Positions 52,260 to 60,540 of a stretch of 64,000 nucleotides of DNA are shown piece by piece. The DNA is from Hyphomicrobiaceae bacterium UBA7697 (GTDB lineage: Bacteria > Pseudomonadota > Alphaproteobacteria > Rhizobiales > Methyloligellaceae). Both the position numbers and the translations under genes were made by a program. The stretch covers positions 1,315 through 65,314 of the forward strand of contig DLGJ01000004.1 in assembly GCA_002482645.1 (NCBI GenBank). Reading direction: 5' to 3'. How positions within the stretch are numbered: position 1 is the stretch's first letter; each line of letters starts with the position of its first letter. The notes under the pieces are model-generated. The model did not search any database, had not been told where the DNA came from, and saw only the letters and a program-made list of their open reading frames with translations.

Positions 52260-53464
52260 TGTTCTACGAGACCCTGAAACTCGCCGTGCAGGCCATCCGC
52301 CGCAATGCCTTGCGCTCCTTCCTGACGTTGCTCGGGATCGTCATCGGCGTGTGCGCCGTGATCGCCATGGTCACGATCGGCAACGGCACGACCGCGAAGG
52401 TCAAAGAGCAGATGGCCAAACTCGGCACGAACGTGCTGTTCGTCCGGCCGGGCCAATGGGGGCCAGGCAGGTCGAGCGCCACGGCCAAGCCGTTCGATGC
52501 GCGCGACATCGCGGAGTTGCGCGCGCAGTTGCGGGGCGTCAAAGCGGTCGCGCCGCTCGCCCAGCAAGCGACGACTGTGATCTACGGTAACGAAAGCCGG
52601 AGCGTCGGCACGATCGGCACGGACGCGAGCTACGTGGTGACGCAGGACTGGGACTTCGCCGAGGGGCGCAACTTTCTCGATAGCGAGACGAGAAGCGGTC
52701 AGGCCGTTTGCATCGTCGGACAAACGGTGCACGAGAAGCTGTTCGGCCGCGCGGAGGCGGTCGGGAGGCGCATCCGCGTCAGCAACGTCTCCTGTGAAGT
52801 CATCGGGATTTTGGAGGAGAAGGGCGAGACCGGTTTCGGCTCGGACCGCGACGACGTTGTGCTGATGCCGCTTCGCACCTATCAGCGCCGGATCGCGGGC
52901 AATACCGATATCAACAATATCAATGTCTCCGCCATGGACGGCGTGGATACGTCGAAGGTCCAAGCCGATATCGAGCGGCTGCTGCGCGAGCGGCGCGGCA
53001 TCTCGGCGGGCAAGGAAGACGATTTCCGGGTCGCCGACATGAAGCAGATCGCCGACACGCAAACGGCGACGACCGGCGTTCTCACCATGCTGCTGGGTGC
53101 CGTCGCGGGGGTTAGCCTGCTGGTCGGCGGCATCGGCATCATGAACATCATGCTGGTTTCGGTCACCGAGCGTACGCGCGAAATCGGCATTCGCCTCGCC
53201 ATTGGAGCGCAGGAGGGGCAGGTCCTGATGCAGTTCCTGGTCGAGGCGGTGGTGCTGTCGCTCCTTGGCGGAACCATTGGCGTCGCGCTCGGTCTCGGCC
53301 TCGCGAGCGCCGCGTCGGCCGGTATGGATATTCCGTTCGTGTTCGATCCTGGGATCGTGCTGATCGCCTTCGCCTTCTCGGCGCTGATCGGAATCGTGTT
53401 CGGCTATTTTCCGGCACGCCGGGCGGCGCAGCTCAATCCGATCGACGCGCTTCGCCACGAATAG
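52259..53464 (+). CDS. MacB-like ABC transporter permease (FtsX domain)
   Basis: A 401-aa mechanotransmission permease. The first helix (about 17-45, RNALRSFLTLLGIVIGVCAVIAMV) leads into a large periplasmic domain (about 50-270, starting VKEQMAKLGTNVLFVRPGQ). The C-terminal FtsX three-helix region follows (about 280-395, GGIGIMNIMLVSVTERTREIGIRLAIGA). Together with the adaptor and ATPase it forms a tripartite efflux pump for macrolide-like compounds, lipopeptides or siderophores; the cargo is unknown. The ATPase and permease are separate genes, unlike E. coli MacB. Confidence 0.9.
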   Translation: MFYETLKLAVQAIRRNALRSFLTLLGIVIGVCAVIAMVTIGNGTTAKVKEQMAKLGTNVLFVRPGQWGPGRSSATAKPFDARDIAELRAQLRGVKAVAPLAQQATTVIYGNESRSVGTIGTDASYVVTQDWDFAEGRNFLDSETRSGQAVCIVGQTVHEKLFGRAEAVGRRIRVSNVSCEVIGILEEKGETGFGSDRDDVVLMPLRTYQRRIAGNTDINNINVSAMDGVDTSKVQADIERLLRERRGISAGKEDDFRVADMKQIADTQTATTGVLTMLLGAVAGVSLLVGGIGIMNIMLVSVTERTREIGIRLAIGAQEGQVLMQFLVEAVVLSLLGGTIGVALGLGLASAASAGMDIPFVFDPGIVLIAFAFSALIGIVFGYFPARRAAQLNPIDALRHE

Positions 53465-53489
53465 TGCGGAATGCCGGGCAAACCGAAGT

Positions 53490-53858
53490 CTATGCCGCTT
53501 GCGTGATCCAGAGCCGCGCTTTCGCCGCGTCGGCGGTGGGATAGACCCGGACCGCACTCGGCAGGAACACGCCGAAGATCTTCACCGCCCCCGCGATCCA
53601 TTCGATATCGGTAATGACGGCGATGCGGTCCCACTTGGTAAAGTGCTCCATGCCTGTCTTGAAGTCCTCCCAGGCGGCGCCCGCGTCGTAGCCCGCGAAG
53701 TCCGGTGCGACCTCGTACAGCATCCGGACCTTGTCGTGGGACTGGAGTGCCTTCTCCACGGCGGGGATCAGCACGTCGTCATAGTCCTGTTTGGACACTT
53801 GGCCGTGGCAGGAGATCGCCACGACATTGCTGGGGAATCCTTTGAGAAGTTCGATCAT
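53490..53858 (-). CDS. SpoIIAA-like (STAS/SEC14-type) domain protein
   Basis: A 122-aa single-domain protein. It starts MIELLKGFPSNVVAISCHGQ and contains VSKQDYDDVLIPAVEKAL, VRMLYEVAPDFAGYDAGAAWEDFKT and KWDRIAVITDIEWI, the conserved pattern of the SpoIIAA-like family (PF11964 type). ATG 53858 begins the conserved domain; the longer open frame upstream overlaps the next gene. Role unknown; possible lipid or small-molecule binding. Downstream it is convergent with the permease gene (25 nt). Confidence 0.8.
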   Translation of the reverse strand: MIELLKGFPSNVVAISCHGQVSKQDYDDVLIPAVEKALQSHDKVRMLYEVAPDFAGYDAGAAWEDFKTGMEHFTKWDRIAVITDIEWIAGAVKIFGVFLPSAVRVYPTADAAKARLWITQAA

Positions 53859-53904
53859 GATCCGCTCCCGGTGTCCGGATCGCCGGGATCCAGGGGGCCT
53901 TGGT

Positions 53905-54192
53905 CTACGGTGCCTTGGAAACGCATTTCTTCTCGCCCGCGTTCCAGGCGCACCCGAAACTGCTCGTATTGCAGGTCGATTCGCCGAGATGCGAGGAGCA
54001 GCGGTCCACATTGGGACCGGGACCGTCGAGGCAGCCCTTGTTGTGGGCCGCGTCGAACCAGCAATCCGGCTCGGCCGTGCACAGAGCCGAATCGCGAATG
54101 GCGGAGCAGCGGACCTTTTCAGCTTGGGCGCCAGCGCCGCCGAGGGAAACCGCCAGGCAGGCAAGGCAGATTGCTACGATAGCCGAGCGCAT
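53905..54192 (-). CDS. Secreted protein with two four-cysteine modules
   Basis: A 95-aa product: signal peptide MRSAIVAICLACLAVSLGGA...AQA, then eight cysteines in two similar modules, VRC-SAIRDSALC-TAEPDC-WFDAAHNKGC and DRC-SSHLGESTC-NTSSFGC-AWNAGEKKC. Spacings (8-5-9 and 8-6-8) and the W/A-N-x-GE-K-C-type ends show an internal duplication. Four disulfides are likely in the periplasm. GGAGGA lies immediately before ATG 54192. Function unknown. Upstream of, and same strand as, the SpoIIAA-like gene. Confidence 0.7.
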   Translation of the reverse strand: MRSAIVAICLACLAVSLGGAGAQAEKVRCSAIRDSALCTAEPDCWFDAAHNKGCLDGPGPNVDRCSSHLGESTCNTSSFGCAWNAGEKKCVSKAP

Positions 54193-54497
54193 AAGTCCTC
54201 CGATTGTTCTTCCTGTCGTGACCCGTTTTAGCCGAAGCGAAGCTGCGAGGGATAGTGCCGGCATGTCCCACCTGCGTTCGTGTGGCTCAAGGAGCGCTTC
54301 GGGGGCAGCCATGTCCTACTTTTGGCTCCTAGACCGGCAGGGCGTCTACAGGGTAAGCGAAGCGGCAGATTCATCGGTCGGTTCCCGGGAGGGTATCGGC
54401 GCCGCCGTTATGGCCCTGGTAACGCAATCTGGACGTGATATCAGCATGGGGCGTGCACCCGCCAGCCCCGTTGCAGGACACTAGGAGGCGAACTTTT
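54193..54497. other. 305-bp divergent intergenic region upstream of ppa
   Basis: Divergent promoters for the eight-cysteine gene and ppa must lie here. A plus-strand frame from 54312 (MSYFWLLDRQGVYRVSEAAD) remains open to 54484 but has no RBS or family match, so it is not called. No palindrome stood out. Confidence 0.45.
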
Positions 54498-55028
54498 ATG
54501 GACATTCCGCACATTCCGGTTGGCGACAACCCGCCGCACGAAGTCAACGTGATCATCGAGATCCCGCAAGGCGGATCGCCGGTCAAATACGAGGTCGACA
54601 AGAAATCCGGTGCTCTCTTCGTGGACCGGTTCTTGCACACGGCCATGTTCTATCCGGCCAATTACGGGTTCATCCCGCACACGCTGTCGGAAGACGGCGA
54701 TCCGGTGGACTGCATCGTCATCACCCCGACGCCCGTCGCGCCCGGCGCCGTCATCCGCGCGCGGCCCGTGGGCGCGCTCCTGATGGAGGACGAGAAGGGA
54801 ATCGACGAAAAGATCATCGCCGTGCCGATCGACGAGCTGCACCCGTACTACAAGCGGGTGTCGAGCTATCGCGATCTCCCGGAGATCCTGGTCGAGCAGA
54901 TCGCGCATTTTTTCGAGCACTACAAGGATCTGGAGCCCGGAAAATGGGTGAAACTCGTGCGTTGGGCCGAGGTCGGCGAGGCCGGCGAACTCATCAATGC
55001 CGGGATCGAGCGGAACAAGGCGGGCTAA
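54498..55028 (+). CDS. ppa: Inorganic pyrophosphatase (family I)
   Basis: A 176-aa soluble pyrophosphatase hydrolysing PPi to phosphate and pulling biosynthetic reactions forward. Family landmarks: NVIIEIPQGGSPVKYEVDKKSGAL (with the metal-site Glu and Lys), FYPANYGFIPHTL and the Asp cluster EDGDPVDCIVI. Length is normal for bacterial hexameric Ppa. GGAGG lies 9 nt before ATG 54498, fixing the start against the longer open frame. Confidence 0.96.
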   Translation: MDIPHIPVGDNPPHEVNVIIEIPQGGSPVKYEVDKKSGALFVDRFLHTAMFYPANYGFIPHTLSEDGDPVDCIVITPTPVAPGAVIRARPVGALLMEDEKGIDEKIIAVPIDELHPYYKRVSSYRDLPEILVEQIAHFFEHYKDLEPGKWVKLVRWAEVGEAGELINAGIERNKAG

Positions 55029-55041
55029 CTCTCGCCGCTTG

Positions 55042-55055
55042 TTGATTCAGCTCAA
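55042..55055. promoter_or_regulatory. FixK/FNR box upstream of the DUF6455 gene
   Basis: TTGATTCAGCTCAA is an exact TTGA-N6-TCAA match, centred at 55048.5. A class II promoter would start near 55090, which supports the downstream start codon at 55131 rather than 55086. Confidence 0.75.
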
Positions 55056-55130
55056 TGCCTCCCGGACGTCTCCGGTCTTCGTTAGATGCAAGGCGCGAAA
55101 TCGATTCGCGCGGCCGATACGGGGGAACGG

Positions 55131-55388
55131 ATGGCAGAGCCAAGAACGGAGCTTGCGGACTTCCATCGAAAGGTCCTGATGGAGGACATGATGGAAACGG
55201 TTGGGGTCGACCTCCTGGATGTCGTCGACCTTGATGGGGGACAGTCATATCTCCGCGCACGCGCGAATTGCCATAGCTGCACGTGCAAACTGACGTGCCG
55301 CGCCTGGCTTGCGGGGCATGCGGACGATTCGCCGCCGGAATTTTGCCCGAATGCCGGTTTGTTTCAGATGGTTAAGAGCTGTTGCTAG
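55131..55388 (+). CDS. DUF6455 family cysteine-rich protein
   Basis: An 85-aa protein of the DUF6455 type. Its N-terminal half is helical (LADFHRKVLMEDMMETVGVDLLDV). The C-terminal half carries seven cysteines: C47-x2-C50-x-C52-x3-C56, then C72 and the terminal C84-C85. The spacing suggests metal or Fe-S binding (inference). No signal peptide or membrane helix. The FixK box ends 75 nt before ATG 55131 and predicts induction at low oxygen. GGGGGAACGG precedes this ATG. Confidence 0.72.
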   Translation: MAEPRTELADFHRKVLMEDMMETVGVDLLDVVDLDGGQSYLRARANCHSCTCKLTCRAWLAGHADDSPPEFCPNAGLFQMVKSCC

Positions 55389-55527
55389 CGGCAGTCCTGC
55401 CTTCGCTGCCAAGGGCAGAGTGAGTTCGCTCGAATTATCTGAAAAAATTCGCGATCCACACAACCTTGCAGTGACGCGGCCCCACTACTAAGTCCCTGGG
55501 CACGTCAACCGCAGCGAACGGGCACGA

Positions 55528-56796
55528 ATGCATCTCGACATCGTCACCATGTCGGCCGCGGACATTGCTGTCACCGCGGTCTTGGCGGGCATGCTGTTGC
55601 TCAACTGGGGCCGCGACGGCTGGTCCTTGGCGGCGGCGCCGCGCTTTGTCGGTGCTTGGGGGCTTGCCGTCCTGGTCCGCGGCATTGGCGGTTTGACAAT
55701 GCTCGGCTCGGTGCTCGGCGGCAACGCCGACGGCATCGCAATTGGCGCCAGCCTGGTCATCCTGTCTAGCGCGCTGAAATGGAACGCCACCCGCCGCTTC
55801 GCGGAGCGTCCCGCGCTGCCGGTTCTGATCGCGCTGGGTCCGGTCGGTTTCCTTGCCGTCGTTTATTCCGGGCTTGTGCCGAACCTCGATGGCCGGTTCA
55901 TCGCCGGGTGTTTGTTCCTGGCAGTCTACAGTGTTGTCGCTGCGCTCGAACTCAGGCGCATGCCCGATGCCTCGCAGTGCTGGCCCGCGATCGCTCTGCT
56001 GGTTCTGTGCGGGGTCACCTATCTCGTCTGGATCCCATTCGCTGTCGTTTCTCCGCTTGGCTCGGTCGCCGCCGCCTTCTCGAGCGACTGGCTGGCCTAT
56101 GTCTTGGTCACCACGTTGCTTCTGCGGGTCGCTCTGGCGTTTCTCGTACTGTCCTTGGCGAAGGATCGCGACGAAGAGGAGCAACGGCGTTACGCCCTCA
56201 CCGACAGTCTCACAGGTTTGCCGAATCGCAGGTCCTTGTTCGAAACCGCGGAAACGGTGGTGCAGCGCCGGGTACTCGGCGGGGGGACCCCGGTTTCCGT
56301 TTTGATCTGCGATCTCGATTGCTTCAAGGACACGAACGACACGTTCGGCCATACGCTAGGCGACGACGTTCTCCGTCTCTTTGCAAGGGTCGCCACCGAA
56401 AACCTTCAAGTGAGTCACGAATTTGCGCGGCTCGGTGGCGAAGAGTTCGCGGCGATCCTTCCAAGCGTCGACGGCGAGATCGCCGTCGAAGAGGCGGAGC
56501 GGTTGCGCGGCGCGTTTGAGCGGGCCGGGGCGTTCGTCAACGGTCTCCCGGTTGGAGCGACCGTCAGCATTGGCGTATCGGCCGACCGCGAGGTCGATCC
56601 CGGCCTATCGACACTTTTCCGCCGGGCCGACGCGGCGCTCTATGCGGCCAAGCGCGCCGGCCGCAACCAGGTCGTGTTTATCGGCTCGAACGACGACGAC
56701 GTGCTGACGACGTCGCGTGCGGCGATCCGGACGTCTCCTTCCCGGCTGCGGCCGAAGAGATCTTGGAAGCCGCATAGGCCGGTCCGAACTTTTTGA
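55528..56796 (+). CDS. Membrane diguanylate cyclase (GGDEF domain)
   Basis: A 422-aa protein with about six membrane segments in the first 210 residues and a cytoplasmic GGDEF domain (about 225-390). The catalytic motif is G303-G-E-E-F307, with upstream substrate residues in DSLTGLPNRRSLFE and CDLDCFKDTNDTFGH; it should make c-di-GMP from GTP. The RxxD inhibitory I-site expected five residues before GGEEF is absent (VSHEFARL instead). The C-terminal 30 residues are basic. The N-terminal sensor is an unclassified polytopic domain. Confidence 0.88.
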   Translation: MHLDIVTMSAADIAVTAVLAGMLLLNWGRDGWSLAAAPRFVGAWGLAVLVRGIGGLTMLGSVLGGNADGIAIGASLVILSSALKWNATRRFAERPALPVLIALGPVGFLAVVYSGLVPNLDGRFIAGCLFLAVYSVVAALELRRMPDASQCWPAIALLVLCGVTYLVWIPFAVVSPLGSVAAAFSSDWLAYVLVTTLLLRVALAFLVLSLAKDRDEEEQRRYALTDSLTGLPNRRSLFETAETVVQRRVLGGGTPVSVLICDLDCFKDTNDTFGHTLGDDVLRLFARVATENLQVSHEFARLGGEEFAAILPSVDGEIAVEEAERLRGAFERAGAFVNGLPVGATVSIGVSADREVDPGLSTLFRRADAALYAAKRAGRNQVVFIGSNDDDVLTTSRAAIRTSPSRLRPKRSWKPHRPVRTF

Positions 56797-56931
56797 CGTT
56801 TGAATGCCGTCTTCCGGAAACGGCGTTCGCGTCGAGGCTGCCCACACGCTGTACCTTCGTTCGGCCCGGACTATTATGGTCGCCGGACGGCACGATTGCG
56901 TCTTAGGACCTTTGACGGAGGAAATAGGATC

Positions 56932-58497
56932 GTGAGCGCCGCGAACCCGGACTCAGAGTTTAAGGAGATCGAACTCAAGCTAGTCTTCGACCCCGCGGAC
57001 GCTTTCAAGTTGTCCGCGCACCCGTTTTTCGCGAGCGTGGGAAGCGCGCTGCCACGCTCTGGCCCGCGCGTTCTGGAGACCAAGACGCGGGAACTCATTT
57101 CCGTCTACTACGACACCCCCGATGACGTGCTCCGCAAGGCAGGCCTTTTCCTGCGGGTTCGGAATACGGGCGCAGGCTTCGTCCAGACCGTCAAGACCGC
57201 ACGCGGCGACAGCGAGTTCCTGGAGCGGAACGAGTGGGAGTGCGATCTTTCTTCCGACAGTCCCGATCTCGCCGCCGCCGAGGAGACGGCATTAGGGCCG
57301 CTTCTCAGCGACAAAGTTCGGGCCGCGCTGGACCGGCGTTTCGAAACGCGGTTTCAGCGCCAAACCTTTCTCGTCGAGTACGAGGGCTCCCTGATCGAAG
57401 TGGCGATAGATCAAGGCGACATTGTCGCGGGCGAGAAACGCTCGCGGGTCTGCGAACTCGAACTTGAACTCAAATCGGGAGATCGCGCGGCGCTATTTTC
57501 ATTCGCGAAGCGGCTGGCCGAAACCGTGCCGCTGACGCTCGGCATCAAGACCAAAGCGGAGCGGGGATTCGACCTCCTGGACGGCCTGGAAGCCGGCTTC
57601 GAAAAGGCGCGGCCGGTCGAGATCCTCGCCGGCGAGACCTGCGCGGAGGCGTTCCGGATCGCGGCGCGCAACTGCCTGCGTCAAGCTCTCGTCAACGTAC
57701 CGGGTACGCGCGCGGGCCACGCCGAGGCACTCCATCAAACGCGCGTCGGATTGCGGCGCTTGCGGGCGGCGATATCGCTGTTTTCCGATGTCATCGACGG
57801 TCCGCAGCGGCCGCACGTTGCCGAAGAGCTGAAATGGATAGCAGGCCAGCTGGGGCCGGCCCGCGATCTCGACGTGTTCATATCCGATATTCTAGAGCCG
57901 CACCGCGCCGCTTTCCCTGACGACCCGGGATGGGAATCCATCCAGGAGCGCATTCTGCGGAGCCGCGCGGATGCCTACCGTGCCGCGTTCGCGGCCACGG
58001 GGTCCGAACGGTTCCGTCAGGCGTTGCTGGATGTTGGCGCCTGGATCGAGTTCGGCGATTGGACGGATCGCGGCAATCGGCTCGCGGATGAGCCCGTGGC
58101 GGATTATGCCGCGGCCAAGCTCTCGAAGTTGCGCCGAGCCGTCGTGAAGGCTGGAAAGCATCTCGGCAGCCTCAGCGTCCCGGAACGCCATCGCTTGCGC
58201 ATTCGGGCCAAACGCATGCGCTACGGCAGCGAGTTCTTCGGTGCGACGTTCGGCGGGAAGGGGAGGGCCAAGCGGCGCACCAAGGCGCTTGCGGCGCTCG
58301 AGAAACTTCAGGATACGCTCGGTATGTTGAACGATATCGCCAACCGGCAGGCATTCATGAACGGCGGCGGAGACCGGCCGGAGTGGGCGATGCTCCCGAT
58401 GCCGAAGGTCTATCCAAGCGAAGAAAAGACGCTGATGAAAAAGGCAAAGCGTGCTTACGCGCGCTTTGCCGAGACAAAACCGTTCTGGAAGGCGTGA
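56932..58497 (+). CDS. CYTH and CHAD domain-containing protein
   Basis: A 521-aa protein. Residues about 8-215 form a CYTH triphosphate-tunnel domain with the ExExK motif in KEIELKLVF and many alternating basic/acidic strands. Residues about 235-515 form the helical CHAD domain, rich in conserved His/Arg (HQTRVGLRRLRAAISLF, HRLRIRAKRMRYGSEFF). Such fusions bind or hydrolyse inorganic (poly)phosphate and often associate with polyphosphate granules. GTG 56932 has GGAGGAAA upstream; the longer frame adds a basic non-family extension. Confidence 0.9.
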   Translation: MSAANPDSEFKEIELKLVFDPADAFKLSAHPFFASVGSALPRSGPRVLETKTRELISVYYDTPDDVLRKAGLFLRVRNTGAGFVQTVKTARGDSEFLERNEWECDLSSDSPDLAAAEETALGPLLSDKVRAALDRRFETRFQRQTFLVEYEGSLIEVAIDQGDIVAGEKRSRVCELELELKSGDRAALFSFAKRLAETVPLTLGIKTKAERGFDLLDGLEAGFEKARPVEILAGETCAEAFRIAARNCLRQALVNVPGTRAGHAEALHQTRVGLRRLRAAISLFSDVIDGPQRPHVAEELKWIAGQLGPARDLDVFISDILEPHRAAFPDDPGWESIQERILRSRADAYRAAFAATGSERFRQALLDVGAWIEFGDWTDRGNRLADEPVADYAAAKLSKLRRAVVKAGKHLGSLSVPERHRLRIRAKRMRYGSEFFGATFGGKGRAKRRTKALAALEKLQDTLGMLNDIANRQAFMNGGGDRPEWAMLPMPKVYPSEEKTLMKKAKRAYARFAETKPFWKA

Positions 58498-58503
58498 GAC
58501 TTG

Positions 58504-58881
58504 TTACTCCGCGGGCGGAGCAACGTCGTCCCTCTGGGATGGATGATTTTTGACGTCGCCGCGCATCCGGCGCGCGTGGTCCTCCAGGCGCCGCCCGGCC
58601 GCGTTGAACGCATCGCGCACGGCGAGATAGACGTCCTCGTGCGCGTGATCCTGCGGCTTGGCGCGGTCCACGACCAGATCCTTTCCAGGAACGCTGATGT
58701 CGATATGCACGTTGTAGAGCTTGCCCTTGTGCTGATGCCGGTGCGGTGCTTCGACGACAACGGTGCAACCGACAATGCGGTTGTAGAGCCTCGCAAGCTT
58801 GGCCGCCTTCTCGCGGATTCGAGCCTCGACGGCCGGGGAAGGATCCATATTGCGGAAGCTGATATCCAAGGGAAAGTCCAT
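58504..58881 (-). CDS. Ribosome hibernation promoting factor / RaiA family protein
   Basis: A 125-aa protein with the HPF/YfiA fold: PLDISFRNMDPSPAVEARIREKA at the start, KLYNVHIDISVPGKDLVVD in the middle and HEDVYLAVRDAFNAAGRRLEDHARR at the end. It binds the 30S subunit and promotes hibernation or translation arrest. It is the short form without the C-terminal dimerisation domain. AGGAGG lies 6 nt before ATG 58881. A near-consensus FixK box lies 85 nt upstream and is shared with the divergent usp gene. Confidence 0.85.
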   Translation of the reverse strand: MDFPLDISFRNMDPSPAVEARIREKAAKLARLYNRIVGCTVVVEAPHRHQHKGKLYNVHIDISVPGKDLVVDRAKPQDHAHEDVYLAVRDAFNAAGRRLEDHARRMRGDVKNHPSQRDDVAPPAE

Positions 58882-58965
58882 AAAGCGCCTCCTGACTGCG
58901 TCTCGATTTCTCAAACCGTGTTGCCTATTCTGCTCTCAAATGCGGAGAAAAGGCGAGTGTCTTCT

Positions 58966-58979
58966 TTGCGCTGGGTCAA
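58966..58979. promoter_or_regulatory. FixK/FNR-like box between hpf and universal stress genes
   Basis: TTGCGCTGGGTCAA matches TTGA-N6-TCAA with one mismatch, the same position (A to C) as at ccoN. It is about 70 nt before GTG 59043 and about 92 nt before the opposite ATG 58881, so it could act on either or both promoters. Confidence 0.6.
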
Positions 58980-59042
58980 TGCGTCCCAAACGATGGTAAA
59001 AGAGCCTAACAGCCAATCGTGGCAGTGCTTTGGAGGTGTCCC

Positions 59043-59870
59043 GTGAAACCTGTAAGAGTGTTGCTGCCGATCAACGCGAAGGGCACGACGAGTGCCTGTT
59101 CGGACGCGGCGTTCGGCCTGGCCCGCCGCTTCGAAGCAGAGCTGGAAGTCCTGCATCCCTGTCCGCCGCCGTCGCAGCGTCTGCCCTACGCGACCGAACT
59201 CAGCCCGATCTATTTCGAGGCCTATCTGGACGTGTCCAGGAAGCAGGTCGACGACGAGGAGAAGCAAGCAACCGCCTGGTTCGAAAAGACGTCGGCGAAA
59301 TGGGCCGATGTGGAATCGCAGCTTCTGACGGTCGAGGGGCTGGTCGGGCCGGCCGTGGCCCAGCGCGCCAAGACCGCCGACTTCAGCGTGCTGCCCACCG
59401 TCGCCGCGGCCGAAGACGAAATGTTCGACGAGGCGCGGGATGCGGCGCTGTTCTCGTCGGGCCGTCCGGTGCTGTTCGTGCCGGACGAGGCGGGCGGCAA
59501 TATCGGGGAAACCATCGTCATCGCCTGGAAGGATGCGGTGGAATCGGCGCGTGCCGTCGCGTGCGCGGGACCGTTTCTCGAAGCTGCGAGTCTTGTGCGG
59601 CTCGTCAGCCTTATCGAGGAAGGCGAAGAGGAAGACGAAACCGCGTTGGCGATGGCCAACTATCTGGCGGCGGCCTGCTTGCCGGTCGAGCTGCAATCGG
59701 TTCGGCTGGGAGACAGAGACGTCGGCGACGCCATCCTCGAAGAGGCGGGGTCAGGGGTTCTTCTCGTCATGGGCGGCTATGGGCGCTGGCGCTGGCAGGA
59801 ATGGGTTTTCGGCGGCGCCACCGACTATGTCCTCCGCAACACCGATGTCGCGGTGTTGATGAGCCACTGA
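59043..59870 (+). CDS. Universal stress protein (two-domain)
   Basis: A 275-aa protein with an N-terminal Usp-like fold (KPVRVLLPINAKGTTSACSDAAFGLARRFEAELEVLH) and a second domain from about 145. The latter ends VLLVMGGYGRWRWQEWVFGGATDYVL, containing the G-x2-G-x(9)-G-type ATP-binding pattern. GTG 59043 has GGAGG before it. Paired divergently with hpf across a FixK-like box, it is likely induced under low oxygen or energy stress, as for usp genes in the Dos/Anr/FixK regulons of other bacteria. Confidence 0.82.
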   Translation: MKPVRVLLPINAKGTTSACSDAAFGLARRFEAELEVLHPCPPPSQRLPYATELSPIYFEAYLDVSRKQVDDEEKQATAWFEKTSAKWADVESQLLTVEGLVGPAVAQRAKTADFSVLPTVAAAEDEMFDEARDAALFSSGRPVLFVPDEAGGNIGETIVIAWKDAVESARAVACAGPFLEAASLVRLVSLIEEGEEEDETALAMANYLAAACLPVELQSVRLGDRDVGDAILEEAGSGVLLVMGGYGRWRWQEWVFGGATDYVLRNTDVAVLMSH

Positions 59871-59876
59871 CAAAAA

Positions 59877-59906
59877 GGGCGCGCGATCCGTGTGCATCGC
59901 GCGCCC
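59877..59906. terminator. Bidirectional hairpin terminator between usp and a secreted repeat protein gene
   Basis: A perfect 11-bp stem, GGGCGCGCGAT (59877-59887) with ATCGCGCGCCC (59896-59906), and an 8-nt loop. AAAAA lies immediately left, giving a U-tract for the minus-strand transcript; the right side is CTCGCGTTT. It serves the two converging genes. Confidence 0.85.
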
Positions 59907-59937
59907 TCGCGTTTCGTATGCGGGTATGAGCGGCGGC

Positions 59938-60408
59938 CTATTGCGCGTCTTTGCCCATGCCCATCGCGTCCTTGGTTATATCCTTGCCCATGTCCACTGC
60001 GGCGTCGGAGCCTTCCTTGGCCATACCCGCGGCGCCTTCGACCGCGCTGTCGACCATGCCGCCGGCGGCTTCGCCCAGCCCTGCGGCATCCTTGGTCATC
60101 TCCTTGCCCATATCGACCGCGCCACGTCCGGCGTCCTTGGCCATACCGGCGGCGCCTTCGATCGCGTCTTCGGTCATATTGGCCGCGCCGGAGGCGGCAT
60201 TCTCCGCGGCCCCGGCCGCGCTATCCGCCGCCTGCTCGGCGGATTCTCCGGCGGTCTCCGCCGCGGCTTCCGCGCCTTCGGCGCTTTCTTCCGACATGCC
60301 CAGCGCGCTTTTGACGCTGTCCAACCAGCTCTCTTCGGCGTGGGCCGTGCCGAGGCCCAATCCGGCAGTCAATGCCAGCGCGATGCAGGCGTTCTTCGTA
60401 AGTGTCAT
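59938..60408 (-). CDS. Secreted Ala/Gly-rich repeat protein
   Basis: A 156-aa protein with a signal peptide (MTLTKNACIALALTAGLGLG...AHA). The mature part begins with EESWLDSVKSALGMSEE and continues as Ala-rich amphipathic helix. A 40-residue internal duplication carries GAAGMAK then AVDMGK(E/D)(M/I)TKDA. The acidic/Ala pattern resembles LEA-like or apolipoprotein-like amphipathic proteins; it may lie along membrane or cell wall (inference). GGGAG precedes ATG 60408. Composition and repeat style match the neighbouring gene at 60541, suggesting paralogy. Confidence 0.65.
   Translation of the reverse strand: MTLTKNACIALALTAGLGLGTAHAEESWLDSVKSALGMSEESAEGAEAAAETAGESAEQAADSAAGAAENAASGAANMTEDAIEGAAGMAKDAGRGAVDMGKEMTKDAAGLGEAAGGMVDSAVEGAAGMAKEGSDAAVDMGKDITKDAMGMGKDAQ
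59968..60169. repeat. 120-bp imperfect direct repeat within the secreted repeat gene
   Basis: Sequence at about 59968-60049 recurs at 60088-60169 with a constant 120-bp offset; for example CCTTGGCCATACC, then GGCGCCTTCGA, occur in both. It encodes the 40-residue protein duplication. Confidence 0.8.
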
Positions 60409-60540
60409 CAGTCGAATGCTCCCTGTGTTGAAATTCGTTGTGCCGGTTACGGCGACGATCTCCCAAGTCATAGCAAAAGGGTGCGCGCGCCGCTTGGCAT
60501 CACACACCCTTAATCTTCCTTTTCGAGACGGATCGGTGGG

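Noticed and set aside
54312..54484. Plus-strand frame starting MSYFWLLDRQGVYRV before ppa
   Set aside because: No RBS, no family match, and it occupies the expected divergent promoter region.
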